Source: Candidatus Merdivicinus faecavium (lineage in GTDB: Bacteria > Bacillota > Clostridia > Oscillospirales > Ruminococcaceae). Taken from it: a stretch of DNA of 54,960 nucleotides. Positions 9,626 through 18,480 of this stretch are shown here, in pieces. Within the stretch, counting starts at the first letter, position 1. Every line of letters starts with the position of its first letter. The notes under the pieces were generated by a model that did not search any database, had not been told where the DNA came from, and was given only the letters and a program-made list of their open reading frames with translations. The stretch is from assembly GCA_018716285.1 (NCBI GenBank), contig DVKD01000034.1, forward strand, positions 1-54,960. Reading direction: 5' to 3'. Made by a program: the position numbers and the translations under genes.

Positions 9626-12600
9626 ATGGCAAGAAAAATGAAAACCATGGACGGCAACAACGCCGCTGCGCATGTATCTTATGCGTATACCGACGTTGCT
9701 GCGATCTACCCCATTACCCCCTCTTCGGTAATGGCGGAAGTCACCGACAAATGGGCTGCCGACGGCAAGGAAAACATTTTCGGCGAAAAAGTCCGCGTTG
9801 TGGAGATGCAGTCTGAGGCCGGCGCAGCCGGTACCGTGCACGGCTCCCTCGCGGCCGGCGCGCTGACCACCACCTTCACCGCTTCCCAGGGTCTTCTGCT
9901 GATGATCCCGAATATGTACAAGATGGCCGGCGAGCTGCTTCCCGCCGTCATCAACGTCTCCGCCCGTGCGCTGGCGAGCCACGCGCTCTCCATCTTCGGC
10001 GACCACTCCGACGTGTACGCCTGCCGCCAGACCGGCTTCGCGATGCTCTGTGAGGGCAACCCCCAGGAGGTCATGGACCTGACCCCCGTCGCCCACTGCA
10101 CCGCCATCAAGGGCCGCGTCCCCTTCTTAAACTTCTTTGACGGCTTCCGCACCTCCCACGAGCTGCAGAAGATCGAGGTTTGGGATTATGAGGACCTGAA
10201 GGACATGGTCGACCTGGACGCCGTCAAAGCGTTCCGCAACCGCGCCCTGAACCCGAACCACCCCGTCCTGCGCGGCACCGCTCAGAACCCCGACATCTTC
10301 TTCCAGGCGAGAGAGGCCTGCAACACCTACTACGACGCTGTCCCCACCCTCGTTGAGGAGTACATGGGCAAGGTCAACGAAAAGCTCGGCACCAACTACC
10401 AGCTCTTCAACTACTACGGCGCCCCGGATGCAGAGCATGTCATCATCGCGATGGGCTCTGTCTGCGACACCATCGAGGAGACCATTGACTACTTGAACGC
10501 CAACGGCGCGAAATGCGGTCTCGTCAAGGTCCGCCTGTACCGGCCCTTCTCCGCAGCCCACCTGATCGCGGCCATCCCCGAGACGGTCAAGCAGATCTCC
10601 GTCCTCGACCGCACCAAGGAGCCCGGCTCCCTCGGCGAGCCCCTCTACCTCGACGTCGTCGCGGCCCTCAAGGACTCCAAGTTCCACAACGTTCCCGTTT
10701 ACAGCGGCCGTTACGGCCTGGGCTCCAAGGACACCACCCCTGCCCAGATCAAGGCGGTCTACGAGAACACCGAGAAGAAGCGCTTCACCATCGGCATCGA
10801 GGACGATGTGACCCATCTGTCCCTGCCCGTCGGCGAGGTGCTCGACACCACCCCGAAGGACATCATCTCCTGCAAGTTCTGGGGCCTCGGCTCTGACGGC
10901 ACCGTCGGCGCCAACAAGAACTCCATCAAGATCATCGGCGACCACACCGACATGAACGCGCAGGCCTACTTCGCCTACGACTCCAAGAAGTCCGGCGGCG
11001 TCACCATCTCCCACCTGCGGTTCGGCAAGTCCAAGATCAAATCCACCTACTATATCAACCAGGCGGATTTCGTGGCCTGCCACAACCCCGCTTATATCTC
11101 CAAGTACCCCATTGTTGAGGATGTCAAGAAGGGCGGCACCTTCCTGCTCAACTGCCAGTGGACCGACGAGGAGCTCGAGCAGCACCTCCCCGGCCAGGTG
11201 AAACGCCTCATCGCCAACAACGATATCAAGTTCTACACCATCGACGGCATCAAGATCGGCAAGGAGATCGGCCTGGGCGGCCGCATCAACACCGTCCTCC
11301 AGTCCGCCTTCTTCAAGCTGGCCAAGATCCTGCCCGAGGAAGACGCGATCAAGTATATGAAGGACGCCGCCACCGCCTCCTACTCCAAGAAGGGCGAGGC
11401 CATCGTCAAGATGAACCACGACGCCATCGACGCCGGCGCCAAGGGCATCCATGAGGTCAAGGTCCCCGATTCCTGGAAGACCGCCCCTGACTCTCATGCT
11501 CCCGAAGTTGCCACCGGAACCCGCAAGGACCTGGTCGATTTCGTCAACGATATCGTCATCCCCGTCAATGATCAGAAGGGCGACCGCCTGCCGGTTTCCA
11601 CCTTCATGGGCGACCGCACCGACGGTACCTTCCCGCAGGGCACCGCTGCTTACGAAAAGCGCGGCATCGCCGTCGACGTTCCCTCCTGGAACCCCGACAA
11701 CTGCATCCAGTGCGGCTTCTGCTCTTACGTCTGCCCGCACGCTGTCATCCGCCTCTTCGCGATGGACGAGGCTGACGCCGCCAACGCGCCCGCCGGCACC
11801 AAGTCGACCGCGATGACCGGTATGCCCGACAAGAAGTTCGCGGTCGGCATCTCCGTCCTCGACTGTACCGGCTGCGGCGTCTGCGTCGCTACCTGCCCCG
11901 GCAAGAAGGGCGAGAAGGCTCTGGCCATGAAGCCGATGGAAGGCGAGCTGCCCCAGCAGGAGAGCTTCAACTTCCTCTTCGACCTGCCCGAGAAGACCGA
12001 GGTCCTCGAGAAGTTCAAAGAGACCACCATCAAGGGCTCTCAGTTCCGTCAGCCCCTGCTCGAATTCTCCGGCGCCTGCGCCGGCTGCGGCGAGACTCCT
12101 TACGCGAAGCTCGTCACCCAGCTCTACGGCGACCGGATGTATATCGCCAACGCCACCGGCTGCTCCTCCATCTGGGGCGGCTCCGCGCCTGCGACTCCCT
12201 ACACCGTGAACAAGGCCGGCTTCGGCCCCGCCTGGGCGAACTCCCTCTTTGAGGACAACGCCGAGTACGGCTACGGCATGTTCCTGGCGCAGGATACCAT
12301 CCGCAAGGCTGCGATCCGCAAGGTTGCCGCGCTGGCCGAAAAGGTTGAGGGCGACGACAAGGCGGTCTTCGACGCCTACCTTGGCTCCATCGACAACGGC
12401 GCCGCCAACCGCGCTGCCGCTTCTGCGCTGATCAAGGTGCTGGAAGGATACGCTGCCAACGGCTGCGAGGAATCCCGCGAGATCCTCGACAGCAAGGATT
12501 ACCTCGCCAAGAAGTCCATCTGGATCTTCGGCGGCGACGGCTGGGCCTATGACATCGGCTTCGGCGGTCTGGACCACGTCATCGCTTCCCGTCAGGACGT

Positions 12601-13159
12601 CAACATCCTGGTCTTCGACACCGAGGTGTACTCCAACACCGGCGGCCAGTCCTCCAAGTCCACCCCCACCGGCGCGATCGCTCAGTTCGCCGCTGCCGGT
12701 AAGGAGGTCAAGAAGAAAGACCTCGCCGCTATCGCCATGAGCTACGGCTACGTCTACACCGCTCAGGTTTCGATGGGCGCTGACCGCAACCAGTGCCTCA
12801 AGGCCTTCATCGAGGCGGAGAGCTACCACGGCCCGTCCCTCATCATCGCCTACGCCCCCTGTATCAACCACGGCATCAAGGGCGGCATGGTCCATGCGCA
12901 GGATGAGGAGAAGAAGGCTGTCGACGCCGGCTACTGGCACCTGTTCCGGTTCGATCCCCGTCTGGCTGACGAGGGCAAGAACCCCTTCCACCTGGACAGC
13001 AAGGCTCCGACCATGTCCTACAAGGACTTCATCATGAACGAGGTCCGCTACAACGCCCTGGCCCGCTCCAACCCCGCCCGTGCGGAAGAGCTCTTCGCGA
13101 GCGCCGAAAAGACCGCTGCGGACAAGTACGAGCGCCTGGTCAACCTGTCCAGCAAATAA
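9626..13159 (+). CDS. nifJ: Pyruvate:ferredoxin (flavodoxin) oxidoreductase, single-chain
   Basis: An 1177-aa homodimeric enzyme oxidising pyruvate and CoA to acetyl-CoA and CO2 and passing electrons to ferredoxin, the main pyruvate sink in fermentative clostridia. All subunits are fused in the usual order: N-terminal domain with YPITPSSVMAE; gamma-like domain; two 4Fe-4S motifs, CIQCGFCSYVCP (about residue 692) and CTGCGVCVATCP (about 747); then a TPP-binding domain beginning GACAGCGE (about 816) with GGDGWAYDIGFGGLDH and NTGGQSSKS. Length and motifs match the family fully, with no damage. The start has an ideal AAGGAGG site. It is a single-gene unit ending at a strong terminator. Confidence 0.98.
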   Translation: MARKMKTMDGNNAAAHVSYAYTDVAAIYPITPSSVMAEVTDKWAADGKENIFGEKVRVVEMQSEAGAAGTVHGSLAAGALTTTFTASQGLLLMIPNMYKMAGELLPAVINVSARALASHALSIFGDHSDVYACRQTGFAMLCEGNPQEVMDLTPVAHCTAIKGRVPFLNFFDGFRTSHELQKIEVWDYEDLKDMVDLDAVKAFRNRALNPNHPVLRGTAQNPDIFFQAREACNTYYDAVPTLVEEYMGKVNEKLGTNYQLFNYYGAPDAEHVIIAMGSVCDTIEETIDYLNANGAKCGLVKVRLYRPFSAAHLIAAIPETVKQISVLDRTKEPGSLGEPLYLDVVAALKDSKFHNVPVYSGRYGLGSKDTTPAQIKAVYENTEKKRFTIGIEDDVTHLSLPVGEVLDTTPKDIISCKFWGLGSDGTVGANKNSIKIIGDHTDMNAQAYFAYDSKKSGGVTISHLRFGKSKIKSTYYINQADFVACHNPAYISKYPIVEDVKKGGTFLLNCQWTDEELEQHLPGQVKRLIANNDIKFYTIDGIKIGKEIGLGGRINTVLQSAFFKLAKILPEEDAIKYMKDAATASYSKKGEAIVKMNHDAIDAGAKGIHEVKVPDSWKTAPDSHAPEVATGTRKDLVDFVNDIVIPVNDQKGDRLPVSTFMGDRTDGTFPQGTAAYEKRGIAVDVPSWNPDNCIQCGFCSYVCPHAVIRLFAMDEADAANAPAGTKSTAMTGMPDKKFAVGISVLDCTGCGVCVATCPGKKGEKALAMKPMEGELPQQESFNFLFDLPEKTEVLEKFKETTIKGSQFRQPLLEFSGACAGCGETPYAKLVTQLYGDRMYIANATGCSSIWGGSAPATPYTVNKAGFGPAWANSLFEDNAEYGYGMFLAQDTIRKAAIRKVAALAEKVEGDDKAVFDAYLGSIDNGAANRAAASALIKVLEGYAANGCEESREILDSKDYLAKKSIWIFGGDGWAYDIGFGGLDHVIASRQDVNILVFDTEVYSNTGGQSSKSTPTGAIAQFAAAGKEVKKKDLAAIAMSYGYVYTAQVSMGADRNQCLKAFIEAESYHGPSLIIAYAPCINHGIKGGMVHAQDEEKKAVDAGYWHLFRFDPRLADEGKNPFHLDSKAPTMSYKDFIMNEVRYNALARSNPARAEELFASAEKTAADKYERLVNLSSK

Positions 13160-13210
13160 GCCTTTTTCCAAGCAAGATGCCGCCGGAGCTGCAGACCCGG
13201 CAGCATGAAC

Positions 13211-13243
13211 ACACCCCGGAACCATGTGGTTCCGGGGTGTTTT
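13211..13243 (+). terminator. Terminator of the PFOR gene
   Basis: A 13-bp perfect stem (arms 13211-13223 and 13228-13240, ACACCCCGGAACC) with a 4-nt loop, followed by TTTT. Confidence 0.9.
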
Positions 13244-13250
13244 GCGGTTT

Positions 13251-13927
13251 TCACTGCATTTTTTGTTCCATTTGCTCAGTTTGAAGCTCTTCCGCGCATT
13301 TTTCGTCTGGCTCGTCTACAGATAAATCCTTGTTGATAAACCATCGATATGCACGATTTCCAATTGCCTTTGTTTCGATTAAGTCCAAGCCTCCTCCAAT
13401 CACCGCACCTACGCCAGGCACGAGTTTTCCCAAGTTCACAAGGCCTTTTTGCCCAAACTTTGTCAAAAATCGAAAACCAACACGCTGATTTATTTTTATC
13501 AACACTTCCCCTGGAATTTTCTTAATGAGGTTAATCGCCATTTTTTCGCCAAACTTTACACCTGTCTTTTTTAAGATCTGATTTACTGCAACACCTGCCA
13601 GACAAGCGTAAACCAAAGTTTGTACCTGGTCACTCCGAGTATCATATCCCGCAATGTGGCTGTACAGGCAATCATCCGCATCTGTACGTACAGTACGCTC
13701 CCAACATTAGCAGGAATTGCAACCGGTAAAGTAATCAGGCCACCGAAGCCGGTTACAAACCCCGATGTGGTACATTTCACAACTTGGTTAAAAATCATCT
13801 TTTCTGCTGCTTTCGGTATGTCATGGTATTTTTCCAAATAATCCTGCGCCATTTTTTCTACTGACGGGCTGACATGGTCGATACCATTTATAACCTTTTG
13901 ATAACAGGCATCCAGCATCTTCATCAC
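13251..13927 (-). pseudogene. EcsC-family protein, frameshifted
   Basis: Two overlapping frames form one EcsC-like protein of about 220 residues. The first (GTG at 13927 or ATG at 13924, MKMLDACYQKVING) carries the glycine-rich hydrophobic segment CTTSGFVTGFGGLITLPVAI. The second continues LVYACLAGVAVNQILKKTG to the stop at 13251. The break is near 13644-13647: adding one T (GATATGAT to GATTATGAT) gives RDYDTRSDQVQTLVYACLAG, a smooth family-like join. EcsC proteins are membrane-associated and of uncertain role. Codon use here is more AT-rich than its neighbours, suggesting a different origin. A real mutation or an assembly error are equally possible. Confidence 0.8.
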
Positions 13928-14051
13928 GTCTTCCCTGTTTACATCTTATCCTGCATTGAGGACCTTCTCCTTTCTTTTACAGGCGGCTCTGCCTGTCTGT
14001 CATAAAATCCCTTGTTTTTTTCGCGCGGCAGCCGATACCGTACACCCCATT

Positions 14052-14142
14052 TGTAGGGGCGGTCATCGGCCGCCCGCCGGTCAAGCGTTACGTTTGCACG
14101 AAAAATGCCGGGCGCGCAACGATTGCCCAGTGGGGTCACGCG
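14052..14142. repeat. Palindromic repeat, copy 3
   Basis: Begins TGTAGGGGCGGTCATCGGCC, a variant of the palindrome at 8502-8526, and continues with blocks shared with 9127-9280 (GCCGCCCGCCGG, CAAGCG, CCGGGCGC, GGTCACGCGC). It touches the stop codon of the AraC gene at 14143. Confidence 0.6.
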
Positions 14143-15294
14143 CTATTCGAGCATCTTGGCATACTCCTTCGGCGACATATCGAATTCCCGGCGGAATTCG
14201 GTGGAAAGGTAGGTCGGGGAACAGTACCCCATGATGTGGGAGATCTGCGCGATGGTGTACTTCCCCTCCCCGATCAGCTCCTTGACCTTTTCGAGCCGCA
14301 CCAGCCGGACATACTCCGAGATGCTGCGGCCGACCTTCTGCTTGAAGAGGCTCGAGAGGTAGGAGGAACTGAGGTTCAATTGCTTGGCGAGCCACGGCAG
14401 GGTGATGGTCGAGGTGATGTTCGAGTGGATGAGGTCGATGCACTCGCCGATATACTTGTTGTCGACCGTGACCTTGAGGCGGGTCGGCACCTTGACAACA
14501 ACGGCGTTGGAGAGGGTGTTGCGGACGACGGTGATGATCAGGCGGGTCAGCTCGCAGGTAATCATATCGTCCCCGTAGGGCTGGCCGTCCTTCTCCTCCC
14601 GGATCATGGAGCGGACGATGTTCAGGCAGTTTTCGTCGCAGTAGACGACCCGGTTGGACAGCATATCCGGCCGGTCCAGCTCCCCGTCAAAGGTCAGGGT
14701 CAGGAAGGAAAGGGGGGCCTTGCCGTCGCTGCGCTGCAGGTGGAACTGGTGGGGGGCAAAGAAGATCATCTGCCCCTGCTGGAGCTGGTAGGTCTCGCCG
14801 TCCACTTCGCAGATCATCCTGCCTTTGTTGACGTAGGTGAGCTCCCAGAACGGGTGCTCCTCGCCGTTGAACTGGAACTGCTTGTCCTTCTCCTGATATA
14901 AGACGGTGTAGAGGGTCTTGACGTGGATGTTGGGGACAAAGCCCTGCCCGGTCAGGACGTTGGCGGTCGGCGTGATGATTTTCGGCGACTGGTAATAGAG
15001 CCGGTAGGAGAGGGTGCACTCGTAGGGCAGGACGGCAAACTGCACCCCCGGGTTGATAAGCAGCGGCTGGTCGAACATGAATTTCTGGATCATGCCGCCC
15101 TCGGCGCGGACAAACAGCAGCCCGACCCCGCTCAGCGGCTCGAGCACGACTTCTTTTTCAAAATGCCAGAGGCTGGAACGGACCCGGGTGTCGTCTTCGT
15201 AGACAGACTGGCTGAAGTTCTCATAGCCCTCGACGCTCTTGAGCGGCGTCCCGAAGGCCTTGAATATGACCCGGTTGATCTCCTTAAGCAGCAT
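14143..15294 (-). CDS. AraC-family transcriptional regulator
   Basis: A 383-aa regulator. The N-terminal region to about residue 160 is unassigned; a cupin-like AraC sensor follows (about 165-235, GEEHPFWELTYVNKGRM...QGQMIFFAPHQFHLQ). Two C-terminal helix-turn-helices occupy about the last 100 residues (ITLPWLAKQLNLSSSYLSSL and YTIAQISHIMGYCSPTYLST). Such proteins usually respond to sugars or other small metabolites. The start MLLKEINR at 15294 has GGAGGAG upstream; the longer frame lacks one. It is divergent from the DUF4250 gene with about 200 bp between. No nearby sugar genes reveal the target; the effector is unknown. Confidence 0.92.
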   Translation of the reverse strand: MLLKEINRVIFKAFGTPLKSVEGYENFSQSVYEDDTRVRSSLWHFEKEVVLEPLSGVGLLFVRAEGGMIQKFMFDQPLLINPGVQFAVLPYECTLSYRLYYQSPKIITPTANVLTGQGFVPNIHVKTLYTVLYQEKDKQFQFNGEEHPFWELTYVNKGRMICEVDGETYQLQQGQMIFFAPHQFHLQRSDGKAPLSFLTLTFDGELDRPDMLSNRVVYCDENCLNIVRSMIREEKDGQPYGDDMITCELTRLIITVVRNTLSNAVVVKVPTRLKVTVDNKYIGECIDLIHSNITSTITLPWLAKQLNLSSSYLSSLFKQKVGRSISEYVRLVRLEKVKELIGEGKYTIAQISHIMGYCSPTYLSTEFRREFDMSPKEYAKMLE

Positions 15295-15493
15295 GGCGCA
15301 TTCTCCTCCCCGCAAACGTTTCAATACCATCGTACTCTATTTCACGCGGCTTTGTCAAGGCTGTTTTGCCGGAAAGGCTGAGAATTTTCCCGCCCGCTGC
15401 TGTGCATTTTTTCCAATCCCCGGCGGCAGACTTGCGCCGGGCAGATTTTTGTGCTATGCTGGAAGCCAGAAGATTCTCGAGAGGAGGAAAACA

Positions 15494-15670
15494 ATGGCGA
15501 TTCCGCAGGATCCGGCCATCCTGCTCAGCTATCTCAACACCCAGCTGCGGGATTTTTACCCCGACCTGGACGAGCTCTGCAAAAGCCTCTCCTTAAACCG
15601 GGAGGAAATCGAGCGGAAGATGGCGGCGATCGGCTACACCTACAGCCCGGAACAGAACCGGTTCCGGTAG
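15494..15670 (+). CDS. DUF4250 family protein
   Basis: A 58-aa protein (MAIPQDPAILLSYLNTQLRD... ending IGYTYSPEQNRFR) matching the small DUF4250 family of Firmicutes: a conserved P-D-P start, a helical core with LRDFYPDLDELC, and a final Y-x-Y/D-x-E-x-N-x-F pattern. Function is unknown. GAGGAGG precedes the ATG and a bidirectional terminator follows. A single gene, opposite in direction to its neighbours on both sides. Confidence 0.85.
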   Translation: MAIPQDPAILLSYLNTQLRDFYPDLDELCKSLSLNREEIERKMAAIGYTYSPEQNRFR

Positions 15671-15680
15671 TTCGACACAA

Positions 15681-15717
15681 AAGCTCCCCGGCGCGCTTTG
15701 GACGCACCGGGGAGCTT
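15681..15717. terminator. Bidirectional terminator between DUF4250 and serA
   Basis: Arms 15681-15695 and 15703-15717 (AAGCTCCCCGG with its complement) form a 15-bp stem with one G-T pair, flanked by A- and T-rich bases, so it can serve both converging genes. Confidence 0.8.
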
Positions 15718-15733
15718 CCCATTTTACCAGATT

Positions 15734-16897
15734 TTAGAGGATCCGCACCCGGATGACGTCCGGGATCTCGCTCAGCTTGTCGGCGATGGAAGGATCGACC
15801 TTGCCCGCCAGGTTCATGATGGTGTAGGCGTAGTCCTTCTTGGAGTCGTTGATCATATTCTCGATGTTGCAGCCTTCATCCGACAGGACCGCCGCCATCT
15901 TGGAGAGCATCCCGCTGATGTTCTTGTGGATGATGCAGAGGCGGGACGCCTTGCCCATCGGGAGGCTCAGGGAGGGGAGGTTCACCGAGTTGGTGATGTT
16001 GCCGGTTTCCAGGTACTCGCGCAGCTCCTGGACGGCCATCTTGGCGCAGTTGTCCTCCGACTCGGGGGTGGAGGCGCCCAGGTGCGGCAGCGCAACGACG
16101 CCCTTGTGCCCCAGCAGGGTATCGTCGGCGAAATCGGTGACATAGACCTTGACCTGCTTTTCATCCAGCGCCGCCAGCATGTCACCGCTCTCGACCAGCT
16201 CGCCGCGGGCGAAATTCAGGATACGGACGCCGGTCTTCATCATCTGGATGGAGGATGCGTTGATCATCCCTTTGGTTTCGGAGGTGCAGGGCAGGTGGAG
16301 GGTGATGTAGTCGCAGTGCTCGTAGATCTCGCCCAGCGATTTGGCGTGGATGATGGCGCGGTCCATCCCCCAGGCAGCGTCAACGCTGATATACGGGTCG
16401 TAGCCGTAGACCTTCATGCCCAGCGCGACCGCCGCGTTGGCGACCTGCGCGCCGATGGCGCCCAGCCCGACGACGCCGAGGGATTTACCCATGATTTCCG
16501 GGCCGACAAACTGCCCCTTGCCTTTTTCCACAAGCTTCGGGACCTCCGCGCCCTGCCCCTTGAGGGTCATGATCCACTCCATCGCGGGCTGGATCTTGCG
16601 CGCGGACATCAGAAGGCCGAGGATGACCAGCTCCTTGACCGCATTGGCGTTAGCGCCGGGAGTGTTGAAGACGACAATGCCGGCCTGGGAGCATTTGTCC
16701 AGCGGGATATTGTTGACGCCGGCGCCCGCGCGGGCAATGGCGACAGTGGCGGGATCCAGCTCAAGGTCGTGCATCGAGGCGGAACGGACCAGGATGGCAT
16801 CCGGCGCGGAAACATCATCGCCCCAGGTATAATTCGCGCGGTCGAATTTTTCCAGCCCCAGCGGGGAAATCTTATTTAAGGTTTGGATACGAAACAT
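15734..16897 (-). CDS. serA: D-3-phosphoglycerate dehydrogenase, short ACT type
   Basis: A 387-aa enzyme oxidising 3-phosphoglycerate with NAD, first step of serine synthesis. The substrate domain is followed by the Rossmann motif VVGLGAIGAQVANAA (about residue 145) and the catalytic NFARGELV segment. A C-terminal ACT domain (about 320-387, NISGMLSKMAAVLSDEG...) should bind serine for feedback control. It lacks the intervening ASB domain of long SerA forms. It lies 36 bp downstream of serC and is transcribed with it. Some short SerA-like proteins act on other 2-hydroxy acids, but pairing with serC supports this call. Confidence 0.93.
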   Translation of the reverse strand: MFRIQTLNKISPLGLEKFDRANYTWGDDVSAPDAILVRSASMHDLELDPATVAIARAGAGVNNIPLDKCSQAGIVVFNTPGANANAVKELVILGLLMSARKIQPAMEWIMTLKGQGAEVPKLVEKGKGQFVGPEIMGKSLGVVGLGAIGAQVANAAVALGMKVYGYDPYISVDAAWGMDRAIIHAKSLGEIYEHCDYITLHLPCTSETKGMINASSIQMMKTGVRILNFARGELVESGDMLAALDEKQVKVYVTDFADDTLLGHKGVVALPHLGASTPESEDNCAKMAVQELREYLETGNITNSVNLPSLSLPMGKASRLCIIHKNISGMLSKMAAVLSDEGCNIENMINDSKKDYAYTIMNLAGKVDPSIADKLSEIPDVIRVRIL

Positions 16898-16933
16898 CTC
16901 ACATCATCCTTTCAGCAGACCGGGCGCAGCCCC

Positions 16934-18019
16934 TCAGGCGTGCGCCTCCTCGAATTTCTTCATAAAGGCGACCAGCTTCTCGACCCCCTCGATGGGCATG
17001 GCGTTGTAGATGGAAGCGCGCATCCCGCCGACGGTGCGGTGGCCTTTGAGGTTGACAAAGCCGGCGGCCGCAGCTTCCTTGACAAACTGGGCGTCCAGCT
17101 CCTCGTTGCCGGTGACAAAGGGGATATTCATGAGGGAGCGGTACTTCTTTTCCACGGTGCCTTTGAAGAGCTTCGAGCTGTCAAGGTAATCGTAGAGGAG
17201 GGCCGCCTTTTTCTCGTTTAGCTCCTTCATCTTTTCCAGGCCGCCGATCTCATTTTTGATCCACTCGAGGACCAGCTTGCAGATATAGATGGCGTAGGTG
17301 GGCGGGGTGTTGTACATCGATCCGTTCTCGGCGTGGATCTTATAGGTGAACATGGTCGGGGTTCCCTCCCGCGGCTCGCCGATCAGGTCTTTGCGGATGA
17401 TGACGACGGTCAGGCCGGCCGGTCCCATATTCTTCTGCGCGCCGGCGTAAATGAGGCCGAAGCGGCTCACGTCGATCGGTTCGGAGAGGATGCAGGAGCT
17501 CATATCGGCGACCAGCGGGACATCCCCGGTGTCGGGCAGTTCGACGAAGCGGGTGCCGTAGATGGTGTTGTTGTAGCAGATGTGGAAATAATCCGCATTT
17601 TTGTCAAAGGAAGCGGGGTCCAGCTCCGGGATATAGGTAAAGGTCTTATCTGCCGAGGACGCGACCTCCCGCGCCTTGATGAGCTTCTTGGCCTCGGAAA
17701 AGGCCTTCTTGGCCCATTGGCCGGTGAGGACGAAATCGGCGCTGCCGGACTTGACGGCAAGGTTTAAGGGGACCATCGCAAACTGAGAGGATGCGCCGCC
17801 CTGCAGGAAAAGGATCTCGTAGTCATCCGGGATGTTCATGACCTCGCGCAGCAGTGCGGAACACGAGTCGATGATGGCCTGATAAGTCTTGGAGCGGTGG
17901 GACATCTCCATAACCGACTGGCCGCTGCCCTGGTAGTCCAGCATCTCTTCGGCGGCGGTTTTCAAAACCGCTTCCGGCAGCATCGACGGGCCTGCACTAA
18001 AGTTATACACTCTGCTCAT
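16934..18019 (-). CDS. serC: Phosphoserine aminotransferase
   Basis: A 361-aa PLP enzyme converting 3-phosphohydroxypyruvate and glutamate to phosphoserine and 2-oxoglutarate. It opens with MSRVYNFSAGPSMLPEAVL, the SerC hallmark, has the GGASSQFAMVPLNL segment, and the Schiff-base Lys in IYAGAQKNMGPAGLTVVII (about residue 195). Full family length. First gene of the serC-serA operon, behind a good sigma-A promoter and a roughly 85-nt leader with a hairpin; no T-box consensus was found there. A separate serB is not in the window. Confidence 0.97.
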   Translation of the reverse strand: MSRVYNFSAGPSMLPEAVLKTAAEEMLDYQGSGQSVMEMSHRSKTYQAIIDSCSALLREVMNIPDDYEILFLQGGASSQFAMVPLNLAVKSGSADFVLTGQWAKKAFSEAKKLIKAREVASSADKTFTYIPELDPASFDKNADYFHICYNNTIYGTRFVELPDTGDVPLVADMSSCILSEPIDVSRFGLIYAGAQKNMGPAGLTVVIIRKDLIGEPREGTPTMFTYKIHAENGSMYNTPPTYAIYICKLVLEWIKNEIGGLEKMKELNEKKAALLYDYLDSSKLFKGTVEKKYRSLMNIPFVTGNEELDAQFVKEAAAAGFVNLKGHRTVGGMRASIYNAMPIEGVEKLVAFMKKFEEAHA

Positions 18020-18112
18020 TTTGCGTTACCTCCATCAGTCATATCGGTGGATACCCCGCGGCGGGAGCGCCGTTCGGCGCTGCCCTTTTGCGATTTATCC
18101 GGTGTAAATTCT

Positions 18113-18141
18113 ATTATAAAGCGATTTTTTGCTTTCGTCAA
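18113..18141 (-). promoter_or_regulatory. Promoter of serC-serA
   Basis: -35 TTGACG (18136-18141), 17-bp spacer, -10 TATAAT (18113-18118). The leader then contains the hairpin AGCGCCG-AA-CGGCGCT (about 18066-18081). Confidence 0.8.
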
Positions 18142-18480
18142 TTGCTTTTGGCAAAAAATGCTTTACATCGCTAAAAGATCTCTCAAATCCGCAACGAAGG
18201 GGCATTATTTTAAAATTATTTCTACATATTGCATAATTTTTTATTAAGATTGTGCGATAAGGAAAAACAAAAGCACGAATTGTATTTTATATAAAAACAT
18301 ATTTGCGTTGATCAAATACATTTCACGCAGCAAAAATATCTGCTGCAGCGGGCATAAAAATGTGCCGGCTGTGAAAACTATATTTGAACTCGCAGCGGAT
18401 TATTCCCCGCGGCGGATGCGCTTTGCTGTCGTACTCTCAAATGTTTCCGAGCATTTTTAAATAAAGAAAGGTTGGTATCC
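18142..18480. other. AT-rich intergenic region upstream of two divergent genes
   Basis: About 340 bases much richer in A and T than the surroundings, with no coding frame I can support. It must carry the promoter of the M23 gene at 18481 (an AAAGAAAGG site sits just before it), but no clear sigma-F, sigma-G or sigma-A pair was identified for that gene. Confidence 0.5.

Noticed and set aside
10127-13225. A 1032-codon open frame antisense to PFOR
   Set aside because: It mirrors PFOR codon by codon, rich in Val/Leu/Gly/Asp as expected when a GC-biased gene is read backwards, and has no ribosome site or family resemblance.
18020-18110. Possible T-box upstream of serC
   Set aside because: The minus-strand GCGGGGTATCCACC only loosely resembles the T-box AGGGTGG-ACCGCG signature, and there is no paired terminator.
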